DNA from: Chitinophaga horti
GTDB taxonomy: Bacteria > Bacteroidota > Bacteroidia > Chitinophagales > Chitinophagaceae
Reading direction: 5' to 3'
Assembly (NCBI RefSeq): GCF_022867795.2
Contig: NZ_CP107006.1
Coordinates: 2,232,001 to 2,296,000 of the forward strand
DNA length: 64,000 nt
Shown in pieces: positions 1 through 8,868 of the stretch; within the stretch, counting starts at the first letter, position 1; every line of letters begins with the position of its first letter. The position numbers and the translations under genes were made by a program. The notes under the pieces are model-generated. The model saw only the letters and a list, made by a program, of their open reading frames with translations, made no database searches and was not told where the DNA came from.

Positions 1-481
1 GAAGATCACGCCTAATGAAAATGGTGAGATCGTAATCTCGATCTACAGCGCAATCCAGTTCGGTTACCTGAACGCCATGGTCATCCAGGCATTCCCGAAT
101 GCAGAACTTAGCAACAACACCAACAATACAAATAGCCTGAACACCGTTTCAGTAGCGAGAACTTCAGGTGGTGTGAGCGACTACAGCAACAAGCTGATAG
201 AAGTACAGCAAGACGGACTGACTGTCGACAAAGTGTTCCCGAATCCGTTTAAACAGGAAGTATACCTGAACGTAACAAGAACAGGTAAACCATCCCGTGT
301 AAGCTGGATCCTCTATGATCTGAAAGGTGGTGTAGTATCCCGCAGGGATGTTGGTGAACTGGCAGCAGGCAGCCATGTGCTGAAAGTTGCAGCAGACCGC
401 CAGATTCCGGTAGGAATGTATATCTTGCAGATTATTGCGGACGGTCAACCGGTGAAATCAGTGAAATTGCTCAAACAATAA
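1..481 (+). CDS. C-terminal end of a T9SS-secreted protein (5' truncated)
   Basis: The reading frame is open from base 2 and the gene starts upstream of the window. The last ~85 residues form a type A sorting domain of the type IX secretion system: a VFPNPF motif, then beta strands with LYDLKGGVV and a GMYILQI stretch, ending in SVKLLKQ. In known families this domain takes a folded cargo through the outer membrane and is then removed or replaced by a surface anchor. The visible upstream part is rich in Asn, Ser and Thr and shows no recognisable catalytic domain, so the cargo's activity cannot be told. A strong terminator follows 13 bp after the stop, which separates this gene from the exopolysaccharide operon. 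Confidence 0.85.
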   Translation, partial: KITPNENGEIVISIYSAIQFGYLNAMVIQAFPNAELSNNTNNTNSLNTVSVARTSGGVSDYSNKLIEVQQDGLTVDKVFPNPFKQEVYLNVTRTGKPSRVSWILYDLKGGVVSRRDVGELAAGSHVLKVAADRQIPVGMYILQIIADGQPVKSVKLLKQ

Positions 482-493
482 ACAATATTCCGG

Positions 494-534
494 CACTGAA
501 AAAATCCGGTTCTCGCAACCGGATTTTTTCAGTG
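494..534 (+). terminator. Perfect 18-bp inverted repeat terminator
   Basis: The arms 494-511 and 517-534 are perfect reverse complements around a 5-base loop. The stem carries an A run on the left arm and a T run on the right arm, so it could stop transcription in both directions. It lies between the T9SS cargo gene and the exopolysaccharide operon. Confidence 0.85.
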
Positions 535-576
535 TTATCAAATTAGAATCTTTTATACTTTAAAGAATCCGTCAAT

Positions 577-2781
577 ATGGATCTTATTTATTTATTTAAG
601 TCGCTGCTTCGCCGGAAATGGCTGATTATAGGCAGTACGATCTTAGCTGTAGTCCTCGCGTTTCTGTTAACCATGAATGAGAAAAAGCTGTATCGCTCCT
701 ATGCCCAAATGGCGACAGGCTTCACGACCGCTTCCAGCCAGGTGAAACTGCAGGATGCGGGCTTTAACATTTATGAGATTGATGTGAAGTTCAACAACGT
801 GGTTGAATCTTTCCGCTCCCCCAAAGTTATCGGCATGATTTCCTATCAGCTGATGATCCACGACCTCGAAAATCCAAAACCTTACAGAACACTTTCCAGT
901 GAAGACAAGGAAACCGAACGTGGATTGAAGATCGACCGCAATAAAATGCTGGCCGCACTTCACGATCATTATAATAAGGAGAAGCTGCTGAGCTCTTTCG
1001 ATAACGAGGAGCGCAAATACCTGGAGCTGATCAAATTATACAAATACGATCTTGAGAACATCCGTAAGCTCCTGTATGTTGACAGGGTGCAGCGTACGGA
1101 CTTTGTAAATATTGAGTTCAACTCGGGTAACCCGGAACTTTCTGCATTTGTGGTAAACCAGATCTGTCAGGAGTTTTTGAGGAACCACGAGTCTTCCCGC
1201 TCTCAGCAGAACGTACAGTCTATCTCCACCTTAAAAACCCTGGTTGACCAGAAGAGAGCTGAACTGGACTCGAACCTGGCCATCCTGAGGGTGCGTGGTG
1301 GCGTAGACGTATCTGTAGAAAGCACCAGCAAACTGACGCAGGTGTCTACGTTCGAAACCCGCCTGGCCGATGAGCGTAACCTGTTGAACATGGCGCGCAA
1401 CAGCCTCGATGAAATTGAAGGCCGCCTGCGCGAAATGGAGCGTACGAACACCACGACTACTACCGGTTCCAGCTCCAGCGCGAACCTGGAGTACGTAAGG
1501 GTGAAAGCGCAACGCGACCAGGTACTGGCAGAATATGTAAATAAAGGTTCTAACGATCCTGAATTGTATGCCCGTTACCAGAAACTGGCAAAAGAGGCCC
1601 AGGTGAAACTGAATGCCATCAACAGTAATAGCGGCGGCGCCATAGGCTCACCCGGTGTAGAAACCAAAGCCAGCTTACTGCAGAAGAAATCTGACCTGGA
1701 AGTACAGATCAAAAGTGCGGAACAGAACATCGCTTCTTACAATTCCCGCATCGGTTCACTGAACTCCAGCGTAAACTTCGCAGCGCAACGTAATGCCGAC
1801 AACCTGGCCATGCAGAAACAGGTAGAGCTGGCCCAGGCCGAATATGAAAACGTCAAATCCCGCTACGATGCGGCGCTGAATAACAAGGTGGCTCCGATGG
1901 ACGACTTCCGTCAGACGTTATTCGGCCAGCCTGCGGTTGAGCCGGAGCCTTCCAAACGTGTGATCATCCTCGGTTTTGCGGGTATGACCATGTTCGTGTT
2001 CTGCTGTATCGCGATCATCTTTATGGAGTATGTGGACGTGTCTATCAAAACACCTTCGCAGTACCTGAGGACCATGGACCTGAAAATGATCGGTGTGATC
2101 AGCCGCCTGGGCGGTAAGAAGCCTTCCGTAGCAGAAGCTTTCGAGGCAGAAGCTGATAAAAAGAAAAAGACCGGCGCCGAGTTCAGGGAGCAGCTGCGTA
2201 AGATCCGTTACGTGATCGAACAAAGCGGCCATAAAATTTACCTGGTAACCAGCGCACGTAAAGGCGAAGGTAAAACCACGGTGATTAAAGCCCTGGCGAA
2301 GTCTCTCAGCCTGAGCCACAAGAAAGTCTTATTGATCGATGCCAACTTCCCGAACAATACGCTCACACAAAGCTTCGAGGCGCAGCCAACACTCGAGGAT
2401 TTTACCGCTCAGGATAACAACGTGAGCTTCCAGAAAATGAGCGCTTCCGTTAGCCAGACCGATATCCCGAACGTTGACATTATCGGTTGTAAAGGTGGCG
2501 ACTACACGCCTACCGAGGTGTTGGGCGAAAACAACCTGTTGCGTTATGCACAACTGCTTTCTACCGGGTACGACTATATTTTTATCGAAGGGCCTGCGCT
2601 GAATGGCCGCGCGGATAGCCGCGAGCTGGTGCGTTACGCAGACTCCGTTATTTCTGTTGTATCAGCAAGGTCCAGCGTGAAACAAACCGATAAAGAATCG
2701 CTTGCATTCCTGAAAGATTTAAAAGAGAAATACACCGGCGCCGTTTTGAACAACGTTGAGCCGGGCAACATCGATCTGTAA
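577..2781 (+). CDS. Exopolysaccharide co-polymerase (Wzz/GumC domain fused to BY-kinase-like ATPase)
   Basis: The 734-residue protein has an N-terminal membrane segment (~residues 13-30), a long periplasmic coiled-coil region (~200-450), a second membrane segment (~465-490) and a cytoplasmic P-loop domain. The Walker A motif is SARKGEGKTT, the A' box is VLLIDANF, and a Walker B-like YIFIEG follows. This is the Wzc/GumC architecture, which controls chain length and export in Wzy-dependent polysaccharide synthesis. The A' box lacks the usual DxD form, and the C-terminus (NNVEPGNIDL) has no tyrosine cluster, so classical tyrosine autophosphorylation is doubtful. It is the first gene of an operon running to about 9642. 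Confidence 0.88.
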   Translation: MDLIYLFKSLLRRKWLIIGSTILAVVLAFLLTMNEKKLYRSYAQMATGFTTASSQVKLQDAGFNIYEIDVKFNNVVESFRSPKVIGMISYQLMIHDLENPKPYRTLSSEDKETERGLKIDRNKMLAALHDHYNKEKLLSSFDNEERKYLELIKLYKYDLENIRKLLYVDRVQRTDFVNIEFNSGNPELSAFVVNQICQEFLRNHESSRSQQNVQSISTLKTLVDQKRAELDSNLAILRVRGGVDVSVESTSKLTQVSTFETRLADERNLLNMARNSLDEIEGRLREMERTNTTTTTGSSSSANLEYVRVKAQRDQVLAEYVNKGSNDPELYARYQKLAKEAQVKLNAINSNSGGAIGSPGVETKASLLQKKSDLEVQIKSAEQNIASYNSRIGSLNSSVNFAAQRNADNLAMQKQVELAQAEYENVKSRYDAALNNKVAPMDDFRQTLFGQPAVEPEPSKRVIILGFAGMTMFVFCCIAIIFMEYVDVSIKTPSQYLRTMDLKMIGVISRLGGKKPSVAEAFEAEADKKKKTGAEFREQLRKIRYVIEQSGHKIYLVTSARKGEGKTTVIKALAKSLSLSHKKVLLIDANFPNNTLTQSFEAQPTLEDFTAQDNNVSFQKMSASVSQTDIPNVDIIGCKGGDYTPTEVLGENNLLRYAQLLSTGYDYIFIEGPALNGRADSRELVRYADSVISVVSARSSVKQTDKESLAFLKDLKEKYTGAVLNNVEPGNIDL

Positions 2782-2805
2782 GTTTCCCCCAACACAACGG
2801 CAACC

Positions 2806-3921
2806 ATGAAAATTAAGTTGTTTAACTACGAGGTTGTGAACCAAAGCCGGCTTCCCTGGGTTGATTACGCCCGGGGGATAGCGATCATCCTTGTGTTATA
2901 TCGTCATATTTATGAAGGTATTTCGCGGGCGGGGCTCTCCGACCAGAAGTTTGCTTATCTCGAGCATGCCAATATTATATTTTATAGCTTCAGGATGCCG
3001 CTGTTCTTTATCCTTTCGGGTATTTTCATCGGCAAAAGTCTTAGTAAAAGAAGTGTGCAAACACTGATCAGTACTAAGTTCAACACCCTCTTCTGGCCTT
3101 ACCTGGTGTGGTCGCTGCTGCAGGTTACCCTGCAATTGCTGCTTTCCAACTACGTAAATGCCGACCGTACGCTTAACGACTACTGGTACATCTTTGTGTT
3201 CCCACGGAGGATCGACCAGTTCTGGTATCTGTACGCGTTATTCAACGTATCAGTGCTATACATCATTACCCGCGAAAAGTTTAAGTTCCAGGTGTGGCAC
3301 CAGCTTGTACTCGGTGCGGTTGCATTCGGTGTATCGAGCTGGTTATCGGTAAACAAGATCGATCTTGGATTTGGATATGATCTGCTGCATTATTACGTGT
3401 TCTTCGCGCTGGGCGATCTTATCTCCGACAAGTTGCTGAATAAGGAAATGTACGCGAAGTACGCTTCCTGGAAGACATTCGCGATACTGCTACCTGTCTT
3501 TATCATCGGACAGTACTACTTCCTGGAAAAGAACCTGGCGATGGGCGACTATGAATACGTGGAAGCTTTTCAGCCGGTAATATTTGTATTGATCGCCGTT
3601 TCCGGCTGTGCGTTTATGGCCAACCTGGCGTTTATCCTGCAAAAGTTTAACGTGATGCAGTGGCTACGCTGGATAGGGTTCCATTCCCTGTATATTTATG
3701 TATCGCACGTATTGGTGGCTTCGGCTACCCGCGTAATACTGGTGAAGGCCGGCATCACCTATGTGCCGCTGATGCTGGCCATTTGCCTGGTGTTGGCGCT
3801 CATCATACCGATCATTGTTTACAACGTGGCTGTTTCTGTGGGCGCCTGGTGGCTGTATAGCCTGGAGAAGCCGAAGGAAAGTAAGCCGGTAACCGTTACG
3901 CCCAAACAACAACCTGTTTAA
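2806..3921 (+). CDS. Acyltransferase family 3 membrane protein
   Basis: A 371-residue polytopic protein with about ten hydrophobic segments. The N-terminus has the family signature DYARGIAIILVLYRH, whose Arg-His pair (H34) is the presumed catalytic site, and a following FRMPLFFILSG segment is also typical. Relatives include fucose 4-O-acetylase and OafA-type enzymes that O-acetylate surface sugars. It lies 24 bp after the co-polymerase and 10 bp before the flippase gene, so it probably acylates the exopolysaccharide or its repeat unit. The donor and target sugar cannot be read from the sequence. Confidence 0.82.
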   Translation: MKIKLFNYEVVNQSRLPWVDYARGIAIILVLYRHIYEGISRAGLSDQKFAYLEHANIIFYSFRMPLFFILSGIFIGKSLSKRSVQTLISTKFNTLFWPYLVWSLLQVTLQLLLSNYVNADRTLNDYWYIFVFPRRIDQFWYLYALFNVSVLYIITREKFKFQVWHQLVLGAVAFGVSSWLSVNKIDLGFGYDLLHYYVFFALGDLISDKLLNKEMYAKYASWKTFAILLPVFIIGQYYFLEKNLAMGDYEYVEAFQPVIFVLIAVSGCAFMANLAFILQKFNVMQWLRWIGFHSLYIYVSHVLVASATRVILVKAGITYVPLMLAICLVLALIIPIIVYNVAVSVGAWWLYSLEKPKESKPVTVTPKQQPV

Positions 3922-3931
3922 GTTAACCGTC

Positions 3932-5281
3932 ATGAGTGAAAAAAAGTATGCATATTGGTTGAAATCAGGCGTGTATAGCGGCCTCCAGAAACTGACAGTC
4001 GTGCTGTTCGGTTTCGGTACCGTTATGCTCCTCACCCGCTCTACCGATCCGGCAGATATGGGTGTGTGGAGCCTGTTCCTGATATTCATAGGTTACATAG
4101 AAACCATTCGCAGTTCTCTTATTAAGAACGCGGTGATCAAATACCTGAACAGCAGTGAGAAGTCGGAACACGTGTATGTAAATTCCGCGGCGCTCTGTCT
4201 GAATATAGCCATTACCGTAGCAATGGCCGCATTACTTGCCGCTTTTATATTGCCATTAAGCATTTACCTGAACGCGCCTGCGCTCACACAGGTGATTTAT
4301 ATCTTTTTACCCGGATTATTGTTACTGATCCCCTTCTCTCACTTTGAATGGGTGCAGAACGCCAACGCCGACTTTAAGGGCGTGTTTTGGGCTTACATGA
4401 TCCGCCAGGGTACTTCGTTTGTGCTGATTGTGGCAGATTACCTGATCCATAAACATGTGACGTTGCTGTCGCTCATTATTTACTATAATGCGGGCATCGT
4501 GCTGGGAACGATCATCTCTTACTTCTTTGCGCGTAGGTTCCTGTTGAAGCAGTTTCGTTACAGCAGCAAGTGGTTATCTACCATGTGGCATTTTGGTAAG
4601 TATGTTTTTGGTACGAACCTGAGTGCGTCTGTATTCCGCAACACCGACCAGTTTATTGTGTCGTCGTTGCATGGTACAGGCATTGTGGCGTTATATGGCG
4701 TTTGTGTACGTATCTCTAACCTGGTGGACGTGCCTTCGCAGGTGTTGGGCGACATCCTCTTTCCAAAAAGTGCGGAGGTGATGAAGTCGGGCGACCTTAA
4801 CAAGGTAAAGTTTTATTATGAAAAGGCAGTTGGGGTGGTGATGGCGATCTGTATTCCGGGCAGCCTGTTTATCTTCCTGTTCCCGAAATTTGTGCTGCTG
4901 GTCGTTGGTGGTGATAAATATGTAGAAGCCGCGCAACTGTTGCAGCTGACCATGGCATACGGCTTGTTCCTGCCGTTCATTAAGCAGTTCGGTACTATCA
5001 TGGACTCTACCGGTGCGCCTAAAGTCAACTTCCTGGTGATGACGGTTACAGCAATAGTAAACATCGGTATCTGTAGTGTTTTTGCCCGTCAGTTCGGCAT
5101 TCCCGGTGCGGCTATCGGTACGATGACGTCTTATTTCCTTTGCTTCCTGGTGACGTCGGCTATTCTGCATAAGCGGTTTAATGCGAGCATTATCAACTGT
5201 TTCCGGTACATGTTCCAGTTTTATCCTGAAGCGTACCAGTTATTTCAACAAAGGTTTTTACTTAAACTGAAAGCAAGATGA
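3932..5281 (+). CDS. Wzx-type polysaccharide flippase (MOP/PST family)
   Basis: A 449-residue protein with 12 or more predicted membrane helices spread evenly along its length, including an early RSTDPADMGVWSLFLIF stretch of the kind seen in the oligosaccharide flippase family. Wzx proteins move undecaprenyl-linked repeat units across the inner membrane. The stop overlaps the next gene's start in an ATGA, indicating translational coupling with the glycosyltransferase. Its place between a Wzz-like and a Wzy-like gene supports the call. Confidence 0.85.
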   Translation: MSEKKYAYWLKSGVYSGLQKLTVVLFGFGTVMLLTRSTDPADMGVWSLFLIFIGYIETIRSSLIKNAVIKYLNSSEKSEHVYVNSAALCLNIAITVAMAALLAAFILPLSIYLNAPALTQVIYIFLPGLLLLIPFSHFEWVQNANADFKGVFWAYMIRQGTSFVLIVADYLIHKHVTLLSLIIYYNAGIVLGTIISYFFARRFLLKQFRYSSKWLSTMWHFGKYVFGTNLSASVFRNTDQFIVSSLHGTGIVALYGVCVRISNLVDVPSQVLGDILFPKSAEVMKSGDLNKVKFYYEKAVGVVMAICIPGSLFIFLFPKFVLLVVGGDKYVEAAQLLQLTMAYGLFLPFIKQFGTIMDSTGAPKVNFLVMTVTAIVNIGICSVFARQFGIPGAAIGTMTSYFLCFLVTSAILHKRFNASIINCFRYMFQFYPEAYQLFQQRFLLKLKAR

Positions 5282-6510
5282 TAACAGGAAGGGATATAAT
5301 CGTTGTTGGACTGCAATCCTGGGATATCAGCATCGGCAGTAACTGTAAAAACATTGCCTGGGAGCTGGCTAAACACAACCGCGTGTTGTACGTAAACCGC
5401 GCGCTGGACAGGATTTCGGCTATCCGCCTGAAACATGAGCCGGATATACACAATCGTATCCAAAGTCTGAAAGGTATTACGCCCGCCATTCAGCAGATAG
5501 CACCGCAGTTATGGACGTTGAACCCGATCACCCTGCTCGAATCCATGAACTGGGTGCCGGGCAGTGCATTCTTCGATTGGTTCAACCGCATCAACAACCG
5601 CCGTATCGCGACGGAAATTAATAAAGCCACGAAAGAAATGGGGTTCAGTAACGTGATCCTCTTTAACGATAACGACTTCTTCAGGGGATTTTATCTGCCT
5701 GAAATGCTGAATAACATCAGCAGCACCATCTATTATATACGCGACAATCTCACCAGCCAGCCTTATTTCGCGAAGCAGGGCAAACGCCTGGAGCCATTGC
5801 TGATGGCCAAGTCCGACATGGTAGTGGCCAATTCCGCTTACCTGCGGGATGTTGCCGCTCAGTACAATCCCCGCTCCTACGACATTGGCCAGGGCTGTGA
5901 GTTTGATATATTTGTGCCAGACAATTTCCCCGACAAACCGGCGGAGATGGCTGGTTTGAAAGGGCCGGTAGTCGGGTATGTAGGTGCCTTGCTCACGTCC
6001 CGCCTGGATATTGCGATCATCGAACATATCGCACAGCAGCGCCGGGACTGGAATATTGTGCTGGTTGGGCCGGAAGATGAAGGTTTCAAGGCCAGCGCCC
6101 TGCACGGTATGCAGAATGTGGTCTTTACCGGTAACAAGTCAGTGAAGGAATTACCGGCCTACATCGCGCATTTCGATGTGTGCATCAACCCGCAGGTATT
6201 GAATGATATGACCATTGGTAACTATCCCCGCAAGGTAGATGAGTACCTGGCCATGGGCAAACCTGTCGTAGCAACTGCCACCGCCGCTATGGAAATGTTC
6301 CGGCCATACACCTGGTTGTGTAAAGATGCGGCAGCGTATGTATCGGCGATCGAAAGCATCCTCAATACGCCGGCCGACCCGGCAAAGGCGGCGGAAAGAA
6401 GAAGTTTCGCGCTGTCACATACCTGGGAGAACAGTGTGGAGGCGATGAGCCGTTACTTTGAAGGGCTCAAACAAACCCGCCAGCGGGCAGCTGCGCTAAG
6501 TAATCAATAA
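5278..6510 (+). CDS. Glycosyltransferase, GT4/TuaH-like
   Basis: A 410-residue protein with two Rossmann-like halves. The C-terminal half has the GT-B signature region PRKVDEYLAMGKPVVAT, in which the acidic residue before YLAMG would contact the nucleotide sugar. The N-terminal half (WDISIGSNCKNIAWELAK) resembles teichuronic-acid TuaH-like transferases. It is the only glycosyltransferase in this operon, so the sugars for a full repeat unit, or the initiating phosphoglycosyl transferase, must be encoded elsewhere. The start overlaps the flippase stop. Confidence 0.83.
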   Translation: MITGRDIIVVGLQSWDISIGSNCKNIAWELAKHNRVLYVNRALDRISAIRLKHEPDIHNRIQSLKGITPAIQQIAPQLWTLNPITLLESMNWVPGSAFFDWFNRINNRRIATEINKATKEMGFSNVILFNDNDFFRGFYLPEMLNNISSTIYYIRDNLTSQPYFAKQGKRLEPLLMAKSDMVVANSAYLRDVAAQYNPRSYDIGQGCEFDIFVPDNFPDKPAEMAGLKGPVVGYVGALLTSRLDIAIIEHIAQQRRDWNIVLVGPEDEGFKASALHGMQNVVFTGNKSVKELPAYIAHFDVCINPQVLNDMTIGNYPRKVDEYLAMGKPVVATATAAMEMFRPYTWLCKDAAAYVSAIESILNTPADPAKAAERRSFALSHTWENSVEAMSRYFEGLKQTRQRAAALSNQ

Positions 6511-6515
6511 AAGAA

Positions 6516-6626
6516 ATGATTATGAGCGATCAACGATTTAGTGACGATAACATATTGGAAATATTTGTGACGTTATTTGTGCTATTTGTCATATTTTTCA
6601 TGGCAGTTAAAATTGTGTTTTACTAA
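6516..6626 (+). CDS. 36-residue single-pass membrane microprotein
   Basis: A short frame fills the 118-bp gap between the glycosyltransferase and polymerase genes. It starts at ATG 6516 (or the third-codon ATG at 6522) and stops 2 bp before the next start. The product has a polar, acidic N-terminus with SDQRFSDDN, followed by about 20 hydrophobic residues (LEIFVTLFVLFVIFFMAV), and ends KIVFY. This is what a membrane microprotein looks like, and the spacing fits an operon member. I recognise no family. It may partner the polymerase or co-polymerase, or may be a translational coupler only. Confidence 0.55.
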   Translation: MIMSDQRFSDDNILEIFVTLFVLFVIFFMAVKIVFY

Positions 6627-6628
6627 AA

Positions 6629-8155
6629 GTGAGCAACTCTCTTACCGATAAGAAATTTTCCCTCGTCACCTGGGTGAAGGATGTGCTTACAGAGCATTTC
6701 AGGATACGCAAGTTCAACTCCCCGTTGGGATACCTGTTCATTGCGTTTGTGACGATCGTGATCACTTTCGCTATCGCCAAGATCAACTTCCTGGTAGGTG
6801 CAGGTGTAATGGGACTGTTAATTGGCGGCGGCATGGTACTGGTTTGCCTGTTCGATACCAAGTGGGGCTTTTATATATCCACCGCCTCGTCGTTTTTCGT
6901 CTTCTACTTCAATAGAATGATCAACGACGTAGCGCCCGTAGGGGTCGTGATAGATATCTTTATCACCATTACATTCGTAGGGATCTACTTTAAGAAAACG
7001 ATGGCGAAGGGTAAGTATTGGGAACATTCAAAAAACCCGATCACCTACGTTTATTTCCTCATGATCGCTTTCCTGGTGATCGAGGCGTTTAACCCGTCAA
7101 TGTTAGGTTTAGGGGGATGGATATTCTCTTTCCGTAAGTTCCTGAACTTCATTATGATCTACTTTACAGCGCTCCACGTGTTCAAATCCATGGACGATGT
7201 AAAGCAGTTTATCAAGATATACCTCATTCTCTGCGTGATCTGCGGCGTATATGGTTGTTTCCAGGAATGGCACGGCCTGCTGGGCTTTGAGTCGCATTGG
7301 GTAATGAGTGATCCGCTGAAGTGGCGTTTATATTTCCAGGGTGGCACTATCCGCAAATGGTCGCTGCTCTCCGACCCTACCTCTTATGGTATGTTGATGG
7401 CGAATGCAGCCATTCTTGCCCTTATATTGGCCATGGGCCCGGCGAGCCGCAGGCAGCGTATCTACTACGTGGTAGGAAGTATGTTCATGCTGATGGGCAT
7501 GGCCTATTCCGGCACGCGTACCGCTACGGCCATGATACCTGCGGGCCTGGTGCTTTTCGTGCTGATGACCATCACCAGCAAAAAGACCCTTGCCTTCGCG
7601 ATTTCCTTCCTGGTATTGTTTATTGTGATCATCTTCGGACCTATTCACAGTAATGGCACTATCAACAGGATCAGGAGTACCTTTGAGTTTTCGGAAGATG
7701 AGTCATTTAATATCCGCGACGTAAACCGTCACTACATACAGCCTTACATGTGGCGCCACCCGCTGGGCGGAGGCTTGTCTACCACCGGCGTGCAGGGTGA
7801 AGTGTACAATCCTGGGCACGAGCTGGCTGGTTTTCCTCCAGATAGTGGTTACCTGAAAGCTGCGCTGGAAACTGGTCCGTTAGGGCTGTTGCTGACCTGT
7901 ATCGTATACTTCGTGGTACTACAGGTAGGAATCCGTAACTATTATCGAACGAAAGATCCGGTGATAAGATCTTATTATGTAGGAATTATCTCCACTACTT
8001 TCGCTATTATTGTCGCGCATTACGCCCAGGTGGCGATCGGGCAGATACCGGGAGCGTTCCTGTTTTATGGATCTGCCGCGGCCATGGTGAAGATGCGATC
8101 GTTCGATCAAACTAAAAAAGAAGAAGAAACTCAACCTGAAACATCAATACTATAA
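6629..8155 (+). CDS. O-antigen ligase/polymerase (Wzy-like) membrane protein
   Basis: A 508-residue protein with about 12 membrane helices. The Wzy_C-type region includes a long external loop with HPLGGGLSTTG and GHELAGFPPDSGYLKAALETG, where the conserved H/E-G pattern of polymerases and ligases occurs. The start is a GTG at 6629, 2 bp after the microprotein stop, giving the N-terminus MSNSLTDKK. In context (Wzz-like, Wzx, glycosyltransferase) polymerisation of the exopolysaccharide is likelier than ligation to lipid A. The C-terminus is highly charged and cytoplasmic. Confidence 0.82.
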   Translation: MSNSLTDKKFSLVTWVKDVLTEHFRIRKFNSPLGYLFIAFVTIVITFAIAKINFLVGAGVMGLLIGGGMVLVCLFDTKWGFYISTASSFFVFYFNRMINDVAPVGVVIDIFITITFVGIYFKKTMAKGKYWEHSKNPITYVYFLMIAFLVIEAFNPSMLGLGGWIFSFRKFLNFIMIYFTALHVFKSMDDVKQFIKIYLILCVICGVYGCFQEWHGLLGFESHWVMSDPLKWRLYFQGGTIRKWSLLSDPTSYGMLMANAAILALILAMGPASRRQRIYYVVGSMFMLMGMAYSGTRTATAMIPAGLVLFVLMTITSKKTLAFAISFLVLFIVIIFGPIHSNGTINRIRSTFEFSEDESFNIRDVNRHYIQPYMWRHPLGGGLSTTGVQGEVYNPGHELAGFPPDSGYLKAALETGPLGLLLTCIVYFVVLQVGIRNYYRTKDPVIRSYYVGIISTTFAIIVAHYAQVAIGQIPGAFLFYGSAAAMVKMRSFDQTKKEEETQPETSIL

Positions 8156-8166
8156 ATAACAACAAC

Positions 8167-8865
8167 ATGAAAAAAGTATCGGTTATTTTGTGCCTGGCCC
8201 TTTCCTGCTCGGTGACAGTGCTCGCTCAGACACCCAATACAGGTACCCCTCCTGCCGTACAAACCGACATTCGCGAAAAGCTGGTACAACTCGCACTAAA
8301 ACACCCCACCCTTAAAGAAACGGATGCGCTGAAGTCCAAGTACCAGGCCAGCATCAGAAAAGTAAATTCTACCTGGCTGGATATGATCGTGGTAGGTGTC
8401 AACTTAAACGAAGTAACCACCGGCCAGCTGGACCAAAACCAATTTGGTAACCTTTACTTCCCGCTTTGGAACGTAGGTATCAACGTTCCCTTAGGCTCCT
8501 TTTTCGGTAAACCAGCCGAAAAGAAAATGGCCAGGATGGACGTACAGATGGCAGTAGCCAAAAGAGAATCACAGGAACTCACCATTCGCGCTACAGTGCT
8601 TACCCGTTACGAAGATTACCTGCTGAAGAAAGAACTGCTTCGCCTGCAGTCAGAAATGACAGAAGACGACCTGGCAGCCTTTACCCAGGCAGAACAGAAG
8701 TTCACTACCGGCGCCATCGATTACGATGCATACAGTGGCGCTTCTAAACGCTACAACGCTGAACTGGTGAAAAAAATCACCCTCGAAAGAGACTTGGCCG
8801 TAGCGGTGATAGAGCTGGAAGAAATGATTGGCGTGAAGCTCGAAGAAGCGCTGGCTCAAAAATAA
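8167..8865 (+). CDS. Short TolC-like outer membrane efflux domain protein
   Basis: A 232-residue protein with a signal peptide ending near VLAQT. The mature part is helical, with a central VGINVPLGSFFGKPAEKK segment like the beta-strand-to-helix transition of outer membrane efflux proteins, followed by heptad-rich helices. At about half the length of a TolC protomer (~430-470 residues) it carries only one of the two TolC repeats. No Wza-like export protein is present in this operon, so this protein may supply the outer membrane or periplasmic duct. That role is inference. Confidence 0.6.
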   Translation: MKKVSVILCLALSCSVTVLAQTPNTGTPPAVQTDIREKLVQLALKHPTLKETDALKSKYQASIRKVNSTWLDMIVVGVNLNEVTTGQLDQNQFGNLYFPLWNVGINVPLGSFFGKPAEKKMARMDVQMAVAKRESQELTIRATVLTRYEDYLLKKELLRLQSEMTEDDLAAFTQAEQKFTTGAIDYDAYSGASKRYNAELVKKITLERDLAVAVIELEEMIGVKLEEALAQK

Positions 8866-8868
8866 AAC

